DNA of 14,843 bases from Clostridiales bacterium (GCA_003516765.1 DPCD01000021.1:25582-40424), one strand, 5' to 3'. Counted from the first letter of the stretch, positions 1 through 8,374 are shown. Numbers and translations are program-made. The notes: a model not told the origin generated them from the letters alone.

Positions 1-632
1 ACCGTCTCGTGAAGCGTCCCCACGGTGCAGCGGAAGATTTTCTGATCGCGCCAGGTCGCCTTGTAAACAACGGCAGCAGGCGTGGTTTCTGCATAGCCGC
101 CCGCGAGCAGGTCCTTTTGCAGCTGCTCGGTCAGGGAGGTGCTGAGAAACAGCACCATCGTCGCCTGATGGACAGCAAGCGAGCGGATGGATTCTTTCTC
201 CGGAACGGGCGTTTTTCCGGCAGCGCGGGTGATGATCACCGTCTGGCTGACATCCGGCAGCGTGTATTCTGCTTTTAACGCCGCTGCCGCACCGCAGAAT
301 GCGCTCACGCCGGGGCAGACGTCGTAGGAAATCTGGAGCTTTTCCAGCTCGTCAAACTGTTCGCGCACCGCGCCGTAGATGCTCGAGTCTCCGGTGTGCA
401 GGCGCACGGTGGTTTTGCCTGCCGCCTCCGCATCGCGCATGACGGCGATGACTTCTTCGAGCGTCATGGTTGCGCTGTTGTGAATCTCGCAGCCGGGCTT
501 CGCGTAGGAAAGAAGCTCGGGGTTTACCAGAGACCCCGCGTAAATGATCACGTCCGCCTCGGCAAGAAGCCTTGCCCCGCGCACGGTGATGAGGTCCGCC
601 GCGCCGCTCCCGGCGCCGACAAAATGTACCAT
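1..632 (-). CDS. cbiF: Cobalt-precorrin-4 C11-methyltransferase, 3' end cut by window edge
   Basis: This enzyme uses S-adenosylmethionine to methylate C11 of cobalt-precorrin-4 in the cytoplasmic anaerobic corrin pathway. About 210 residues are present of roughly 250 usual for the family; the C-terminus lies beyond base 1. The SAM-binding tetrapyrrole methylase fold is visible: the N-terminal glycine loop GAGSGAADLITVRG (residues 6-19), the GDSSIYGA motif (81-88) that typifies the CobM/CbiF branch, and a PGVSAF motif after it. The ATG at 632 follows the cbiD stop by 3 bases, and its ribosome site (AGGGAGG) lies inside the end of cbiD, so translation is probably coupled. Family assignment rests on motifs read by eye and on the neighbours; confusion with another cbi methylase is unlikely because of the GDSSIYGA sequence. 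Confidence 0.93.
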   Translation of the reverse strand, partial: MVHFVGAGSGAADLITVRGARLLAEADVIIYAGSLVNPELLSYAKPGCEIHNSATMTLEEVIAVMRDAEAAGKTTVRLHTGDSSIYGAVREQFDELEKLQISYDVCPGVSAFCGAAAALKAEYTLPDVSQTVIITRAAGKTPVPEKESIRSLAVHQATMVLFLSTSLTEQLQKDLLAGGYAETTPAAVVYKATWRDQKIFRCTVGTLHET

Positions 633-635
633 AGT

Positions 636-1763
636 TCAGCCCTCCCTGATTTGCTGCAATAACGTCTGTGCCTGTGTGGTCTGGCACAGAAGACCATATT
701 CCTTCGAAAAAACAATCGCGCCCGCCGTCATTTTGCCGCATTTATGCCCGAGGTTTTCCTCGATGCGGGAAGCAAGGCGCGTGAGCGTCTGCTCGTACAA
801 GCCTTCCTCTTTTAAGATGCGAAGGCAGTCGTCGCACATGACGCAGGCGAGAAGCTCGCGCACCTTTTCCGCGCGCAGCCCCAGCGCCGCGGCGTGCGCG
901 GCAAGAAGCTCCATGCGGCAGTCGCCGTATTTGGAGTGTGTGTTCCACATGCCGCCCGAGAGCTTGACAAGCTTTCCAATGTGCCCGACCAGAAGCGCGC
1001 CCGAAAAGCCGAGCTCCCGGCAGAGTTCCAGCGCGTCGCCGATAAAATTGGACGTCAGAACCGCTGTTCGGGGGTCTAAGCCGATGCAGGAGTGAATATA
1101 GTCCGCGCCGTAGTTTCCGGGCGTGAGCAGCACGTAATCTGCGCCGGTTTCGCGCCGCTGGCGCAGCTCGACGCGGATGGTGTCGACCAGCGCCTGCTCG
1201 CTCATGGGCTCGACGATGCCGCTTGTCCCAAGAATGGAAATGCCGCCGGTAATGCCGAGGCGGGGATTGAACGTTTTTTGGGCGAGATGTTCTCCATCCG
1301 GAACGGAGATGATCACAGAAATGCCGCCGGAGTAGTCGCAAAGCCTGCAGACCTCGCGGACATTTTCTTCGATCATGCGCCGGGGCACCGAGTTGATGGC
1401 AGCGGCGCCCACGGGCTGGTCCAGCCCGCGCCTGGTGACTCTGCCGACGCCGAAGCCGCCGTCGATGAAAACGCCGGGGGCGTCCGTTTTCCGGACGCTT
1501 GCGAAAATAAGCGTATCTCGCGTGGCGTCCGGGTCGTCGCCGCTGTCTTTTCGGATGGCGCAGGAAACAAAATCAGGACCCTGCGTGATTTCCAGTACAG
1601 AAAGCGTCAGCAAGATGCCCTTCGGTGTCAGAAGCTCGACCGTTTCTTTTCTGCGCCCGGTCAGAAGCATGAAGCAGGCTGCTTTCGCTGCCGCCGCCGC
1701 GCAGGAGCCGGTCGCATAGCCGAGGCGCAGGCGCTTGCCGTCTTTGATGATGTATTCTTCCAT
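636..1763 (-). CDS. cbiD: Cobalt-precorrin-5B C1-methyltransferase
   Basis: CbiD carries out the C1 methylation of cobalt-precorrin-5B and is diagnostic of the oxygen-independent route to cobalamin. The 375 residues match the usual family length. The N-terminus carries the characteristic LRLGYATGSCAAAAAKAA stretch (about residues 12-29), followed further on by conserved Gly-rich segments such as GITGGISILGTSGIVEPMS (about 171-189). The ATG at 1763 directly abuts the cbiC stop codon with no intervening base, and no strong ribosome site is evident, so it probably depends on ribosomes finishing cbiC. It sits between cbiC and cbiF in the same transcript. Confidence 0.96.
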   Translation of the reverse strand: MEEYIIKDGKRLRLGYATGSCAAAAAKAACFMLLTGRRKETVELLTPKGILLTLSVLEITQGPDFVSCAIRKDSGDDPDATRDTLIFASVRKTDAPGVFIDGGFGVGRVTRRGLDQPVGAAAINSVPRRMIEENVREVCRLCDYSGGISVIISVPDGEHLAQKTFNPRLGITGGISILGTSGIVEPMSEQALVDTIRVELRQRRETGADYVLLTPGNYGADYIHSCIGLDPRTAVLTSNFIGDALELCRELGFSGALLVGHIGKLVKLSGGMWNTHSKYGDCRMELLAAHAAALGLRAEKVRELLACVMCDDCLRILKEEGLYEQTLTRLASRIEENLGHKCGKMTAGAIVFSKEYGLLCQTTQAQTLLQQIREG

Positions 1764-2390
1764 TTATCGCCGGATCTGGTAGAGCAGCGCGTTGCAGATT
1801 GCCGCGGCGACGTTGCTGCCGCCCTTTCTGCCGCGCGCGACGATAAAGGGGGCGGGGGAGTTTGCGATCAGCTGCTCCTTGCTCTCCACGACGTTTACAA
1901 ATCCGACCGGAACGCCGATGATCAGCGCAGGCAGAAGCGCGCCTTCCTGCATGAGGTTTTCCAGGCAGAACAGCGCCGTGGGCGCGTTTCCGATGGCAAA
2001 GATGCAGGGCTTTTCGAGCTTCGCCGCTTTTTCCATCGACACGAACGCCCGCGTCACGCCGCGCTGCTTTGCCTCCTGCGCAACGTCCGCATCCGACATG
2101 AAGCAGTGGACCGCGCCGCCGAGGCTTTCCAGCACCGTTTTGTTGATGCCGGCGCGCGCCATCTGCGTGTCGGTGACGATGTCGCAGCCGGCTTTGAGCG
2201 CCTCGATTCCTTTTTGCACAGCGTGCGGGGAAAAGACAAGATTGTCCGCGTAGTCAAAGTCCGCGGTGGTGTGGATGGCGCGCTTGATTACAAGCGCATT
2301 TTCAGGGTCCAGCTTGCGGTCTCCCAGAAGCTCGGTGATGATCTCGAAGCTGCGCGCTTCAATGTCCATGGGTTTCAGCTGCTCCGGCAT
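1764..2390 (-). CDS. cbiC: Cobalt-precorrin-8 methylmutase
   Basis: CbiC (CobH family) moves the C11 methyl group to C12 of cobalt-precorrin-8, giving cobyrinate. The predicted product is 208 residues, normal for the family. The catalytic histidine is seen in RAIHTTADFDY (residues 37-47, His40). Later segments GVPVGFVNVVESK and ARGRKGGSNVAAAICNALL are typical of the C-terminal half. I chose the ATG at 2390 because AAAGGAG lies 10 bases upstream (2401-2407); the frame stays open back to 2579, but that extension is a low-complexity sequence antisense-like in character and lies within cbiA. With this start, cbiC overlaps the last 32 bases of cbiA in another frame, suggesting translational coupling. 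Confidence 0.95.
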   Translation of the reverse strand: MPEQLKPMDIEARSFEIITELLGDRKLDPENALVIKRAIHTTADFDYADNLVFSPHAVQKGIEALKAGCDIVTDTQMARAGINKTVLESLGGAVHCFMSDADVAQEAKQRGVTRAFVSMEKAAKLEKPCIFAIGNAPTALFCLENLMQEGALLPALIIGVPVGFVNVVESKEQLIANSPAPFIVARGRKGGSNVAAAICNALLYQIRR

Positions 2391-3738
2391 GGCGGAAAGA
2401 CTCCTTTCGGCAGGCGTCCAGAAAACGGACGGCAAAGGTTGGATTGGCGTAAAAATGAAAGTGCGGGAAGCCCGCATAGAGCGTATCGGTTGCGACGGCG
2501 CAGGTCCAGCGCCTGCCGGATGGCTTTTCGGCAGTAAAATCGCTGCCGGGCTGTTCTGCGTCCCAGTGGTGAAATTCATGGGCAGGAATCGACTGCCCCG
2601 CGCGGCAAAGGAGGTTATCCTTCGAAGCGGTAAGCGTCACGTAGCCGAAGCGGGTGAGCTTGCCGGTGTCAAAGCAGCCGCCCGGCAGCACGCCTGCCAT
2701 CGGGCAGCCGCCGATTGCCTCGGTCAGATACATGAAACCGCCGCACTCGGCGATGCACGGAAGCCCCGCGCAGACTGCTTCGCGGATGCTTTGGCGCATG
2801 GTTTCGTTCCCGGAGAGCGCCTGCGCGTAAAGCTCCGGATAGCCGCCGCCAAGATACAGCCCGTCGAGGTCTTCCGGCAAAGCGTTGTCGTGGAGCGGGC
2901 TGAAATCGATGAGATTTGCGCCCAGACGGCGCAGAAGCTCCAGACTGTCTTCATAGTAAAAGCAGAACGCGCGGTCGCGCGCCACACCGATACGCACGGG
3001 TTTTCCCGCCTCCGGAAGAGAGAGCGGTTCAAAGCAAAGTGCGGGCGCCTCGTTTGCCAGCTGCAGCAGCCGGTCCAGCTCCAGCGTTTGTTCCGCCTGC
3101 TGCGCCAGACGCTGCATTTTTTCCTTGAGATGGTCGACCTCCTGCGCGGTCACAAGCCCGAGGTGGCGGCTTTCAAGCGTGCAGCCAGGGAGCGTCGGCA
3201 GATAGCCGCAGGCGGCAATGCCGAAGCGCGCTTCCAGTTCGCGGGAAAGCGCTGCGTAGCTCATGGCGGTGCAGCCGTTGAGAATCACGCCGCGGATGCC
3301 GCTTTCCGGCTGAAAGCGCAGGAAACCTTCGATGCTTGCCAGTACGGACAGCGCCGCGCCGCGCGCGTTTACGATCAAAACGGCAGGGCTTTGCGTCTTT
3401 TGCGCAAGCTCAAAAGTGCTTGCGCGTGTAGAGGTCAGCCCCAACCCGTCATAGTAGCCCATGACGCCCTCGATGACGCTCACGCCGCAGCCGCGGCTGT
3501 TTTCGAAAAGCAGCGCGCGCAGCGTGTTATCGGAAAAGAAGAACGAGTCGAGGTTCGAGGCTTTTGCGCCGATAATCCGGCTGTGAAACATCGGGTCAAT
3601 GTAGTCCGGTCCACATTTGCAGGCGGCGGGTTTGAGACCGCGGTTTACAAACGCCTGCAAAATGGCGCAGGCGACAGTCGTTTTGCCGCAGCCGCTGTTT
3701 GTCCCGGCGAGAACCAGCCGGGGAATGGAAGCTTGCAT
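2359..3738 (-). CDS. cbiA: Cobyrinate a,c-diamide synthase
   Basis: CbiA uses ATP and glutamine to amidate the a and c side chains of cobyrinate, in the cytoplasm. The 459-residue product has the expected two parts: an N-terminal ATP-binding domain with the P-loop-like GTNSGCGKTT (residues 12-21) and GPDYIDPMFH (43-52), and a C-terminal class I glutamine amidotransferase domain with LYLGGGYPELYA (294-305), the nucleophile Cys332 in CIAECGGFMYL, and the late histidine motif GFPHFHFYANP (423-433). The ATG at 3738 is chosen because GGGAGGTG sits 7 bases upstream (3746-3753); the longer reading back to 3846 overlaps cbiL and has no homologous look. It follows cbiL by 4 bases and overlaps cbiC by 32. 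Confidence 0.96.
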   Translation of the reverse strand: MQASIPRLVLAGTNSGCGKTTVACAILQAFVNRGLKPAACKCGPDYIDPMFHSRIIGAKASNLDSFFFSDNTLRALLFENSRGCGVSVIEGVMGYYDGLGLTSTRASTFELAQKTQSPAVLIVNARGAALSVLASIEGFLRFQPESGIRGVILNGCTAMSYAALSRELEARFGIAACGYLPTLPGCTLESRHLGLVTAQEVDHLKEKMQRLAQQAEQTLELDRLLQLANEAPALCFEPLSLPEAGKPVRIGVARDRAFCFYYEDSLELLRRLGANLIDFSPLHDNALPEDLDGLYLGGGYPELYAQALSGNETMRQSIREAVCAGLPCIAECGGFMYLTEAIGGCPMAGVLPGGCFDTGKLTRFGYVTLTASKDNLLCRAGQSIPAHEFHHWDAEQPGSDFTAEKPSGRRWTCAVATDTLYAGFPHFHFYANPTFAVRFLDACRKESFRHAGAAETHGH

Positions 3739-3742
3739 CAGA

Positions 3743-4438
3743 TCACACCTCCCGTACGACGATGGTTGCAAAATAACTGAGATCATCCGGCAGATTTCGA
3801 AGGTCATGGAAAACCTGCTGCGTCGGAAGACCGCAGTCGCAGACAAGCGCCGCGCGGTCCAGAAGACCGACTTTCTCCAGCGCCGCGACGGTATCGCCGA
3901 TGGCGGAGCCGGACTTCATCAGGACCTTTGTGCCCGGGAGATGGAGCGCCGCTTGCAGGTCCGTGCTTCCGGGAATGATATGAAGCGGCGCGTTTTCTTC
4001 CGTCAGACTCCAGCCGAGCTGGGCGGCAACGGCGGAAAAGCTCGTGACGCCGGGGATCATCTTCGCGGGGAAGCCCGCTTTTTGCAGGCGGTCAAAGATG
4101 TAGTATGCGGTGGCGTAGATCGAGACGTCACCGAGATTGACCATCGCGACATCCTGCCCGCGCGAAAGAAAGCCCTCCAGCTGCGCGCAGATTGCCCGGT
4201 AGCTTTCTTCGCGGACAGCCGGGTCGCGGGACATGGTAAACCGGAGCGGCAGGATTTTCTTTTTGGAGAGGTCCACGGCACCGCGCGCAATGTCCAGCGC
4301 CAGCATCTGCCCGCTTTTGGTCTGCGGCGCGGCAATGACGGGGCTCTGTTCCAGAATTCTGACCGCTTGCAGCGTCAGAAGCGAAGCGTCGCCCGGACCG
4401 ACGCCGACGGCATAAAAGGTTCCGAATGTGTTATCCAT
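3743..4438 (-). CDS. cbiL: Cobalt-precorrin-2 C20-methyltransferase
   Basis: CbiL (CobI family) methylates C20 of cobalt-sirohydrochlorin (cobalt-precorrin-2), the first step committed to the corrin ring after cobalt insertion. The 231-residue product starts with the SAM-binding loop YAVGVGPGD (9-17) and contains NLGDVSIYATAYY (101-113), the form of the GD-S-YAT motif found in C20 methylases, and IPGVTSFSAVAA (128-139). The ATG at 4438 is preferred over one at 4477 because the GVGPGD loop then sits at its normal distance from the N-terminus; a GAGGG stretch lies just upstream. It starts 8 bases after the ABC ATPase stop. Its position straight after the transporter suits the chelatase product being its substrate. 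Confidence 0.93.
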   Translation of the reverse strand: MDNTFGTFYAVGVGPGDASLLTLQAVRILEQSPVIAAPQTKSGQMLALDIARGAVDLSKKKILPLRFTMSRDPAVREESYRAICAQLEGFLSRGQDVAMVNLGDVSIYATAYYIFDRLQKAGFPAKMIPGVTSFSAVAAQLGWSLTEENAPLHIIPGSTDLQAALHLPGTKVLMKSGSAIGDTVAALEKVGLLDRAALVCDCGLPTQQVFHDLRNLPDDLSYFATIVVREV

Positions 4439-4446
4439 AGTATCCC

Positions 4447-5217
4447 TCAAGGAACAAAGTCGAGTGTGGCAAAGCACGGGTCGTATTTGCCCGGCTCCAT
4501 GTGATAGAGCTTTGCGATGTAGTCGCGCGTGAAAATTTCCTCGGGCGGTCCGACCTTGTCAATCCGGTCGCCTGCGACGCATACAACAGTGTCGGAGACG
4601 CGCGCGGCAAGGTCCAGCTCATGAAGCGACATCAGAACCGCAAGGTCCTTTTCGCGCACCATGCGCTTTAAAATGCTCAGAAGTTCAAGCTTGTAGCGGA
4701 TATCGAGAAAGCTTGTCGGCTCGTCGAGGACGATCAGCTCCGGCTGCTGGCACAGCGCGCGCGCCAGCAAAATCCGCTGCCGCTGCCCGTCGCTGACGGC
4801 GCGGAAGGGCTTATCGGCAAAGTCGAGCGCATCGGTCTGCCGAAGGCTTTCTTCGACGATCTGCTTGTCTTCCGCGCGCAGAACGCCGAGCCTTCCGGTG
4901 TAGGGATATCTGCCGGAGCTTACCACATCGCGGCAGCTCATCAGCTCGGGGTTCATGCGGGCAGTCATTAAGATTGCCATGCGGCGGGCGATCTCTGACC
5001 GGCTTTGCTTGCGCAGGTCCTGCCCGTCGAGAAGAACGCTTCCGCCGACGGCGGGAAGCTGAGAGATGATCGTTTTGAGAATGGTGGATTTGCCGGAGCC
5101 ATTGGGTCCGATGAGCGTGACGATTCTGCCGCGCTGCACGCGAAGACAAACGTCGTGCAGGATGGCTTTTCCGTCGTACCCGGCGTCCAGATGCTCCGTT
5201 TTGAGATAGGCGTCCAT
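4447..5217 (-). CDS. ABC transporter ATPase, corrinoid/iron-chelate uptake (BtuD/FecE type)
   Basis: This is the energy-coupling subunit that would hydrolyse ATP on the inner face of the membrane for the permease encoded just upstream. The 256-residue protein has Walker A GPNGSGKST (residues 37-45), Walker B LIVLDEPTS (161-169), and the H-loop SLHELD (His199). Two deviations stand out: the signature reads VSDGQRQR (141-148) rather than LSGGQ, and the place where the Q-loop normally has LPQ reads LMT (83-85), so the usual glutamine appears absent. The spacing SGRYPYTG after it is typical of the FecE/FhuC/BtuD group. Start ATG 5217 is 1 base past the permease stop. Substrate cannot be read from the sequence; the riboswitch and neighbours favour a corrinoid or cobalt-tetrapyrrole. 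Confidence 0.9.
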   Translation of the reverse strand: MDAYLKTEHLDAGYDGKAILHDVCLRVQRGRIVTLIGPNGSGKSTILKTIISQLPAVGGSVLLDGQDLRKQSRSEIARRMAILMTARMNPELMSCRDVVSSGRYPYTGRLGVLRAEDKQIVEESLRQTDALDFADKPFRAVSDGQRQRILLARALCQQPELIVLDEPTSFLDIRYKLELLSILKRMVREKDLAVLMSLHELDLAARVSDTVVCVAGDRIDKVGPPEEIFTRDYIAKLYHMEPGKYDPCFATLDFVP

Positions 5218-5218
5218 G

Positions 5219-6229
5219 CTAGCCTGCCTTTCTGCGCACCATCATATAAATGACGACGGGCGCGCCGAAGATTGCTGTAACAGAGCTGATGCTGACCTCG
5301 GTGGGGGCAAAGGCGGTGCGGGCAATGAGGTCGCACATCAGGCAGAACGCGCCGCCGCCCAGAAAGCACGCAGGAATGAGCAGCAGCGGCTCTGCAGAGT
5401 GAAACAGAGACTTCATCAGGTGTGGTACGGCGATGCCGACAAAGGAGATGGGACCTGCAAACGCGGTCACGCAGGCGGAAAGCACGCTCGAAAGGAGAAT
5501 CAACGCCGTGCGGAAGGCTTTTAAGGCAACGCCCATATTCTGCGCGTAGACCTCGCCCAGCTGATAGGCGCGGATGGGCTTGGAGAGGAAAAACGAAAGG
5601 ACCAGCGCCGTGCCGCAGACCAGCACCATGGTTTTGACGTTCTCCCAGCTCATGCCGGAAAACGAGCCCATCGACCAGTTGTGAAGGTTCACGATGTTGG
5701 AGTCGTCGGCAAAGGTGACCAGAAGGTCCGTCGCTGCCGAGCAGATATAGCCGATCATAACGCCGCAGACGACGAGCATGCTCATGTGCCGGACCTTCTG
5801 CGACACGGCAAGGACAAAGCCCATCGAGACCATCGCGCCCAGAAACGCCACTGCGATCAGAGCCGCAGACGAGGCGGTATGCCCGCGCGATAAAAGCGCG
5901 ATCATGGTGATGGCAATCGTGAGCTTTGCGCCGGAGGAAATGCCGAGGACGAAGGGGCTTGCGATGGGGTTGTGGAAAAACGTTTGCAGCAGATAGCCCG
6001 AGACGGACAGTGCGCCGCCCAGGATAAGCGCCGAAACAAGCCGCGGCAGGCGGATTTGCAGCAAAATGCTGCGCTGCGAGCCTTCCGCACCGCCGCGCAG
6101 GATTTCCAGTATTTCAGACGCAGACAGCCGGACGCTGCCCGCGAAAAGATTCCAGATCAGAAAAATGACCGTCAGCAGAAGGAGCAGCAGGAAGCCGCCC
6201 CAGATGCGAAGGGTTTTATTGTGTTCCAT
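5219..6229 (-). CDS. FecCD/BtuC-family ABC transporter permease
   Basis: This integral membrane protein forms the channel half of a type II importer, presumably as a homodimer. Its 336 residues contain about nine or ten hydrophobic segments, starting with a long one at about 9-30. Family marks are LRLPRL-like IRLPRLVSALILGGALSVSG (about 59-78), QTFFHNPIASPFVLGISSGA (about 82-101), and the cytoplasmic coupling region FAGPISFVGIAVPHLMK (about 260-276), which contacts the ATPase. The ATG at 6229 has AAAGGAGGAG about 7 bases upstream. It lies 16 bases after the binding-protein gene and 1 base before the ATPase gene, giving a complete BtuF-C-D set. Length and motifs are intact. Confidence 0.93.
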   Translation of the reverse strand: MEHNKTLRIWGGFLLLLLLTVIFLIWNLFAGSVRLSASEILEILRGGAEGSQRSILLQIRLPRLVSALILGGALSVSGYLLQTFFHNPIASPFVLGISSGAKLTIAITMIALLSRGHTASSAALIAVAFLGAMVSMGFVLAVSQKVRHMSMLVVCGVMIGYICSAATDLLVTFADDSNIVNLHNWSMGSFSGMSWENVKTMVLVCGTALVLSFFLSKPIRAYQLGEVYAQNMGVALKAFRTALILLSSVLSACVTAFAGPISFVGIAVPHLMKSLFHSAEPLLLIPACFLGGGAFCLMCDLIARTAFAPTEVSISSVTAIFGAPVVIYMMVRRKAG

Positions 6230-6245
6230 ACTGCTCCTCCTTTGG

Positions 6246-7427
6246 TTATGACAGTCTGCGCAGGAACCGCAGCTCCGCGTCCGGCGTATTTTCGTCGGTC
6301 AGAACGGCGTGGACGTCGAGAAGCATGTCGCCGAGCGCCAGCGATTGCTGATAAAAATTTTTGGTGATGCACCAGACATTGCCGCTTTTGACGGCTTTGA
6401 AGTCCGCCAGAAGCGGGCTTTTTGCCAGCAGCTCGTCGATGCTTTGCAGCTCACCGTCGATGGTGCTGTTGTAGATCAGCACGTCTGCATCCGCAGCGGC
6501 GCTGTAAAAGGATTCCATCTGAATGGTCATGGTCGAAAGCGCGTTTTCTTCTTCGCTCTCGTCGAAGGAAAGGTATTCTCCGCCCGCGAGGCGGATTGCC
6601 TTTGCAATGTAGTCGCCCGACTTGCGGACGTTGACCGCGCCGGAGTTGTTGATGTAGAAAAACGAGACGGTTTTCCCGGTAGACGGCTGGTCGAGAATGC
6701 CGGAGAGGGAGGCAAGGCACGATTCAAAATCCGCAGTAGCTTGCGCCTCTTTTCCGACCAGCGCGGCATAGAGTTTCAGCCACTCGATGCGCCCGAGCGG
6801 ATCCGATTCGTAGCTGGAGCGCTCAACGAGAACCGGCACGCCGACGGTTTGCAGCTGCTCGATGACCTCCGGTGTGTGGTAGACCATGGTGTTTTCAATC
6901 GCCAGGTCGCAGCCTGCGCCCAGAATCGTCTCATAGTCTGGCGCAGAATATTTTCCGGCATAGACCATGCTGCCGTCTTCCATGGCAGCCTTCGCGCTTT
7001 CAATGTACCAGTCAGACGCTTTCAGACCGCTCAGGGCAATCCGGTCCACCGCGTCCAGGCGGTCGAAATAGTCCATGGCGGCGGAGGCGACGAGATAGAT
7101 GTGAGAAAGCGGCTGGCGCAGGATGGTGATGCTAGATGGGACGTTTTCGGGGACGGCAGCGTCTTCTGCGACGAGCAGAAATTCCTGATCGCTGCCGATG
7201 GTGATGTCCGTGTAGCCGCCTTCTGCATAGCGGACCGAAAACTGCGTGGCGTAGGACAGCGGAAGGGATGTATCAAAGCGCAGCTCCTCCCACTGCGGTG
7301 CGGCGCTCGGTTCCAATTCTGCGGTCTGCTCTGCGGCGGTCTGCTGCGGCTGAGATTCCTGCTTCTGCGCCGCGCAGCCGGAAAACAGCAGCAGCGCGGC
7401 AAGAAGTGTCAAAAGAAGCTTTTTCAT
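6246..7427 (-). CDS. Periplasmic-binding-type lipoprotein for corrinoid/iron-chelate import (BtuF/FepB type)
   Basis: This is the substrate-capture subunit of the importer, tethered outside the membrane. The 393-residue protein begins with a Lys-Lys signal peptide and lipobox LLFSGC (Cys18), then a Gln/Glu-rich linker to about residue 45. The mature part contains segments typical of class III binding proteins: the helix-turn region DAVDRIALSGL, the central YETILGAGCDLAIENTMV, a long backbone helix with LKLYAALVGKEAQA, and a C-terminal half with KSGNVWCITKNFYQQSL. The start ATG shares ATGA with the stop of the preceding lipoprotein gene, so translation is coupled. Ligand is not determinable by reading; cobalamin, cobinamide, haem-like tetrapyrrole or a siderophore would all fit the family, with the riboswitch favouring the first group. 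Confidence 0.88.
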   Translation of the reverse strand: MKKLLLTLLAALLLFSGCAAQKQESQPQQTAAEQTAELEPSAAPQWEELRFDTSLPLSYATQFSVRYAEGGYTDITIGSDQEFLLVAEDAAVPENVPSSITILRQPLSHIYLVASAAMDYFDRLDAVDRIALSGLKASDWYIESAKAAMEDGSMVYAGKYSAPDYETILGAGCDLAIENTMVYHTPEVIEQLQTVGVPVLVERSSYESDPLGRIEWLKLYAALVGKEAQATADFESCLASLSGILDQPSTGKTVSFFYINNSGAVNVRKSGDYIAKAIRLAGGEYLSFDESEEENALSTMTIQMESFYSAAADADVLIYNSTIDGELQSIDELLAKSPLLADFKAVKSGNVWCITKNFYQQSLALGDMLLDVHAVLTDENTPDAELRFLRRLS

Positions 7428-8350
7428 CCGGCAGGCGTGAGCGTGGCAGACGCAAAGTTCAGGGTGTATTCAATTTCATGGGGCGTGCTCATGGCAGTGG
7501 TGTCGCCGATGACGGTCAGGTCCGTATCAAAGGCGGCAACGGGAATTTCAAACGTCGAGCCCGGCTCGGTTGTCAGAACGTCGTAGTGTTCGCCGTCAAC
7601 GACCATGTAGTCATACTTGCTGCTGCTCCAGACGACCGTCGCGGTGACGGCGCCATCCTTGACCGTCAATGTCACGGGAGAAGCAATGTGGGATTTGCCG
7701 GAGCCGCCGGAGAAGGCAACCTCTGCGGTATATGAGCCGTCGGCAAGCCCCAGATCCTGCGCGGTTTTGCCCGCATCTTCCTGCGGCTCGGGGTTCGAAA
7801 CGGAAACCTTGTGGTCGTACCAGACGCCCTTCTTGCCGATGAGCGCGAGGTCAAACTCGGTATCAAGCGCGGGGACGGGGATATCGAAGGCGTAGACTTC
7901 CTCGGAAAGTCCGTCGGAGTAGGTGACAGTGTCGGTTGTGGGCTGCAAAAGCACCGCGCCGTCTTTCTGCGCGTCCTCGGCAAGACCGGGGAAGAGGTTC
8001 AGAATCGTCTTGGAGACGAGACTGACATGGATGGTCATTTCGCCGTCCTTGACGGTGAGCGTACCTTTGCCGTCGCATGCCTCGTTGGCGTGGAACATGG
8101 AGCTGTCGGTGTCAAAATCGGCGGTATAGACGCCGTCTGCAAGCGCGGGCTCTTCGGCAACCGGTTCTTCTTCGGCGGCAGGGGGTTCTTCAGCGGCAGG
8201 CTGCTCCGCAGCAGGTTCTTCGGCAGCGGGCTGCTCTGTCTGCGTGGGCTGGGAATCAGCGGCGGGGGGTTCTGCCGGAGCGCTGGCGCAGCCGGTCAAA
8301 ACGGCGGCAAGCAGCAGAGCGGCAAGCGTCAATGCAAGAAGTTTTTTCAT
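7424..8350 (-). CDS. Surface lipoprotein with two related beta-type domains, function unknown
   Basis: I do not firmly recognise this 308-residue protein. It has a signal peptide and lipobox VLTGC (Cys21), then a linker (about 24-70) made of near-repeats of PAAEEP. Two domains follow (about 72-186 and 204-302) that share a pattern: DGVYTADF / DGSYTAEV at their starts and LTVKDG followed by an alternating hydrophobic strand, T-x-x-V and an S-K. The second domain has YDYMVVDGEHYDV, rich in tyrosine, and STPHEIEYTLNF. Size and strand pattern recall NEAT-type ligand-binding domains, but that likeness is an inference. AGGAGG precedes the start. It lies between a cobaltochelatase and an importer gene, overlapping the latter by ATGA, which suggests a role in passing a metal or tetrapyrrole at the cell surface. 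Confidence 0.85.
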   Translation of the reverse strand: MKKLLALTLAALLLAAVLTGCASAPAEPPAADSQPTQTEQPAAEEPAAEQPAAEEPPAAEEEPVAEEPALADGVYTADFDTDSSMFHANEACDGKGTLTVKDGEMTIHVSLVSKTILNLFPGLAEDAQKDGAVLLQPTTDTVTYSDGLSEEVYAFDIPVPALDTEFDLALIGKKGVWYDHKVSVSNPEPQEDAGKTAQDLGLADGSYTAEVAFSGGSGKSHIASPVTLTVKDGAVTATVVWSSSKYDYMVVDGEHYDVLTTEPGSTFEIPVAAFDTDLTVIGDTTAMSTPHEIEYTLNFASATLTPAG

Positions 8351-8374
8351 TTCGGTGTCCTCCTGAGTGTGCGT

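Noticed and set aside
352..741. Minus-strand ORF of 129 codons overlapping the cbiF start
   Set aside because: It is out of frame with cbiF, which has all methylase motifs; the translation is Arg/His-rich without resemblance to a protein.
1092..3780. Long plus-strand ORFs of 481 and 504 codons opposite cbiD, cbiC and cbiA
   Set aside because: They are antisense to well-recognised genes, have low-complexity Arg/Ala/Gly-rich translations with no domain, and arise from the high GC at third positions.
8140..8290. Repetitive DNA in the lipoprotein gene as a possible CRISPR or tandem repeat array
   Set aside because: It is an imperfect Pro-Ala-Glu linker within a continuous reading frame, without uniform repeats or spacers.
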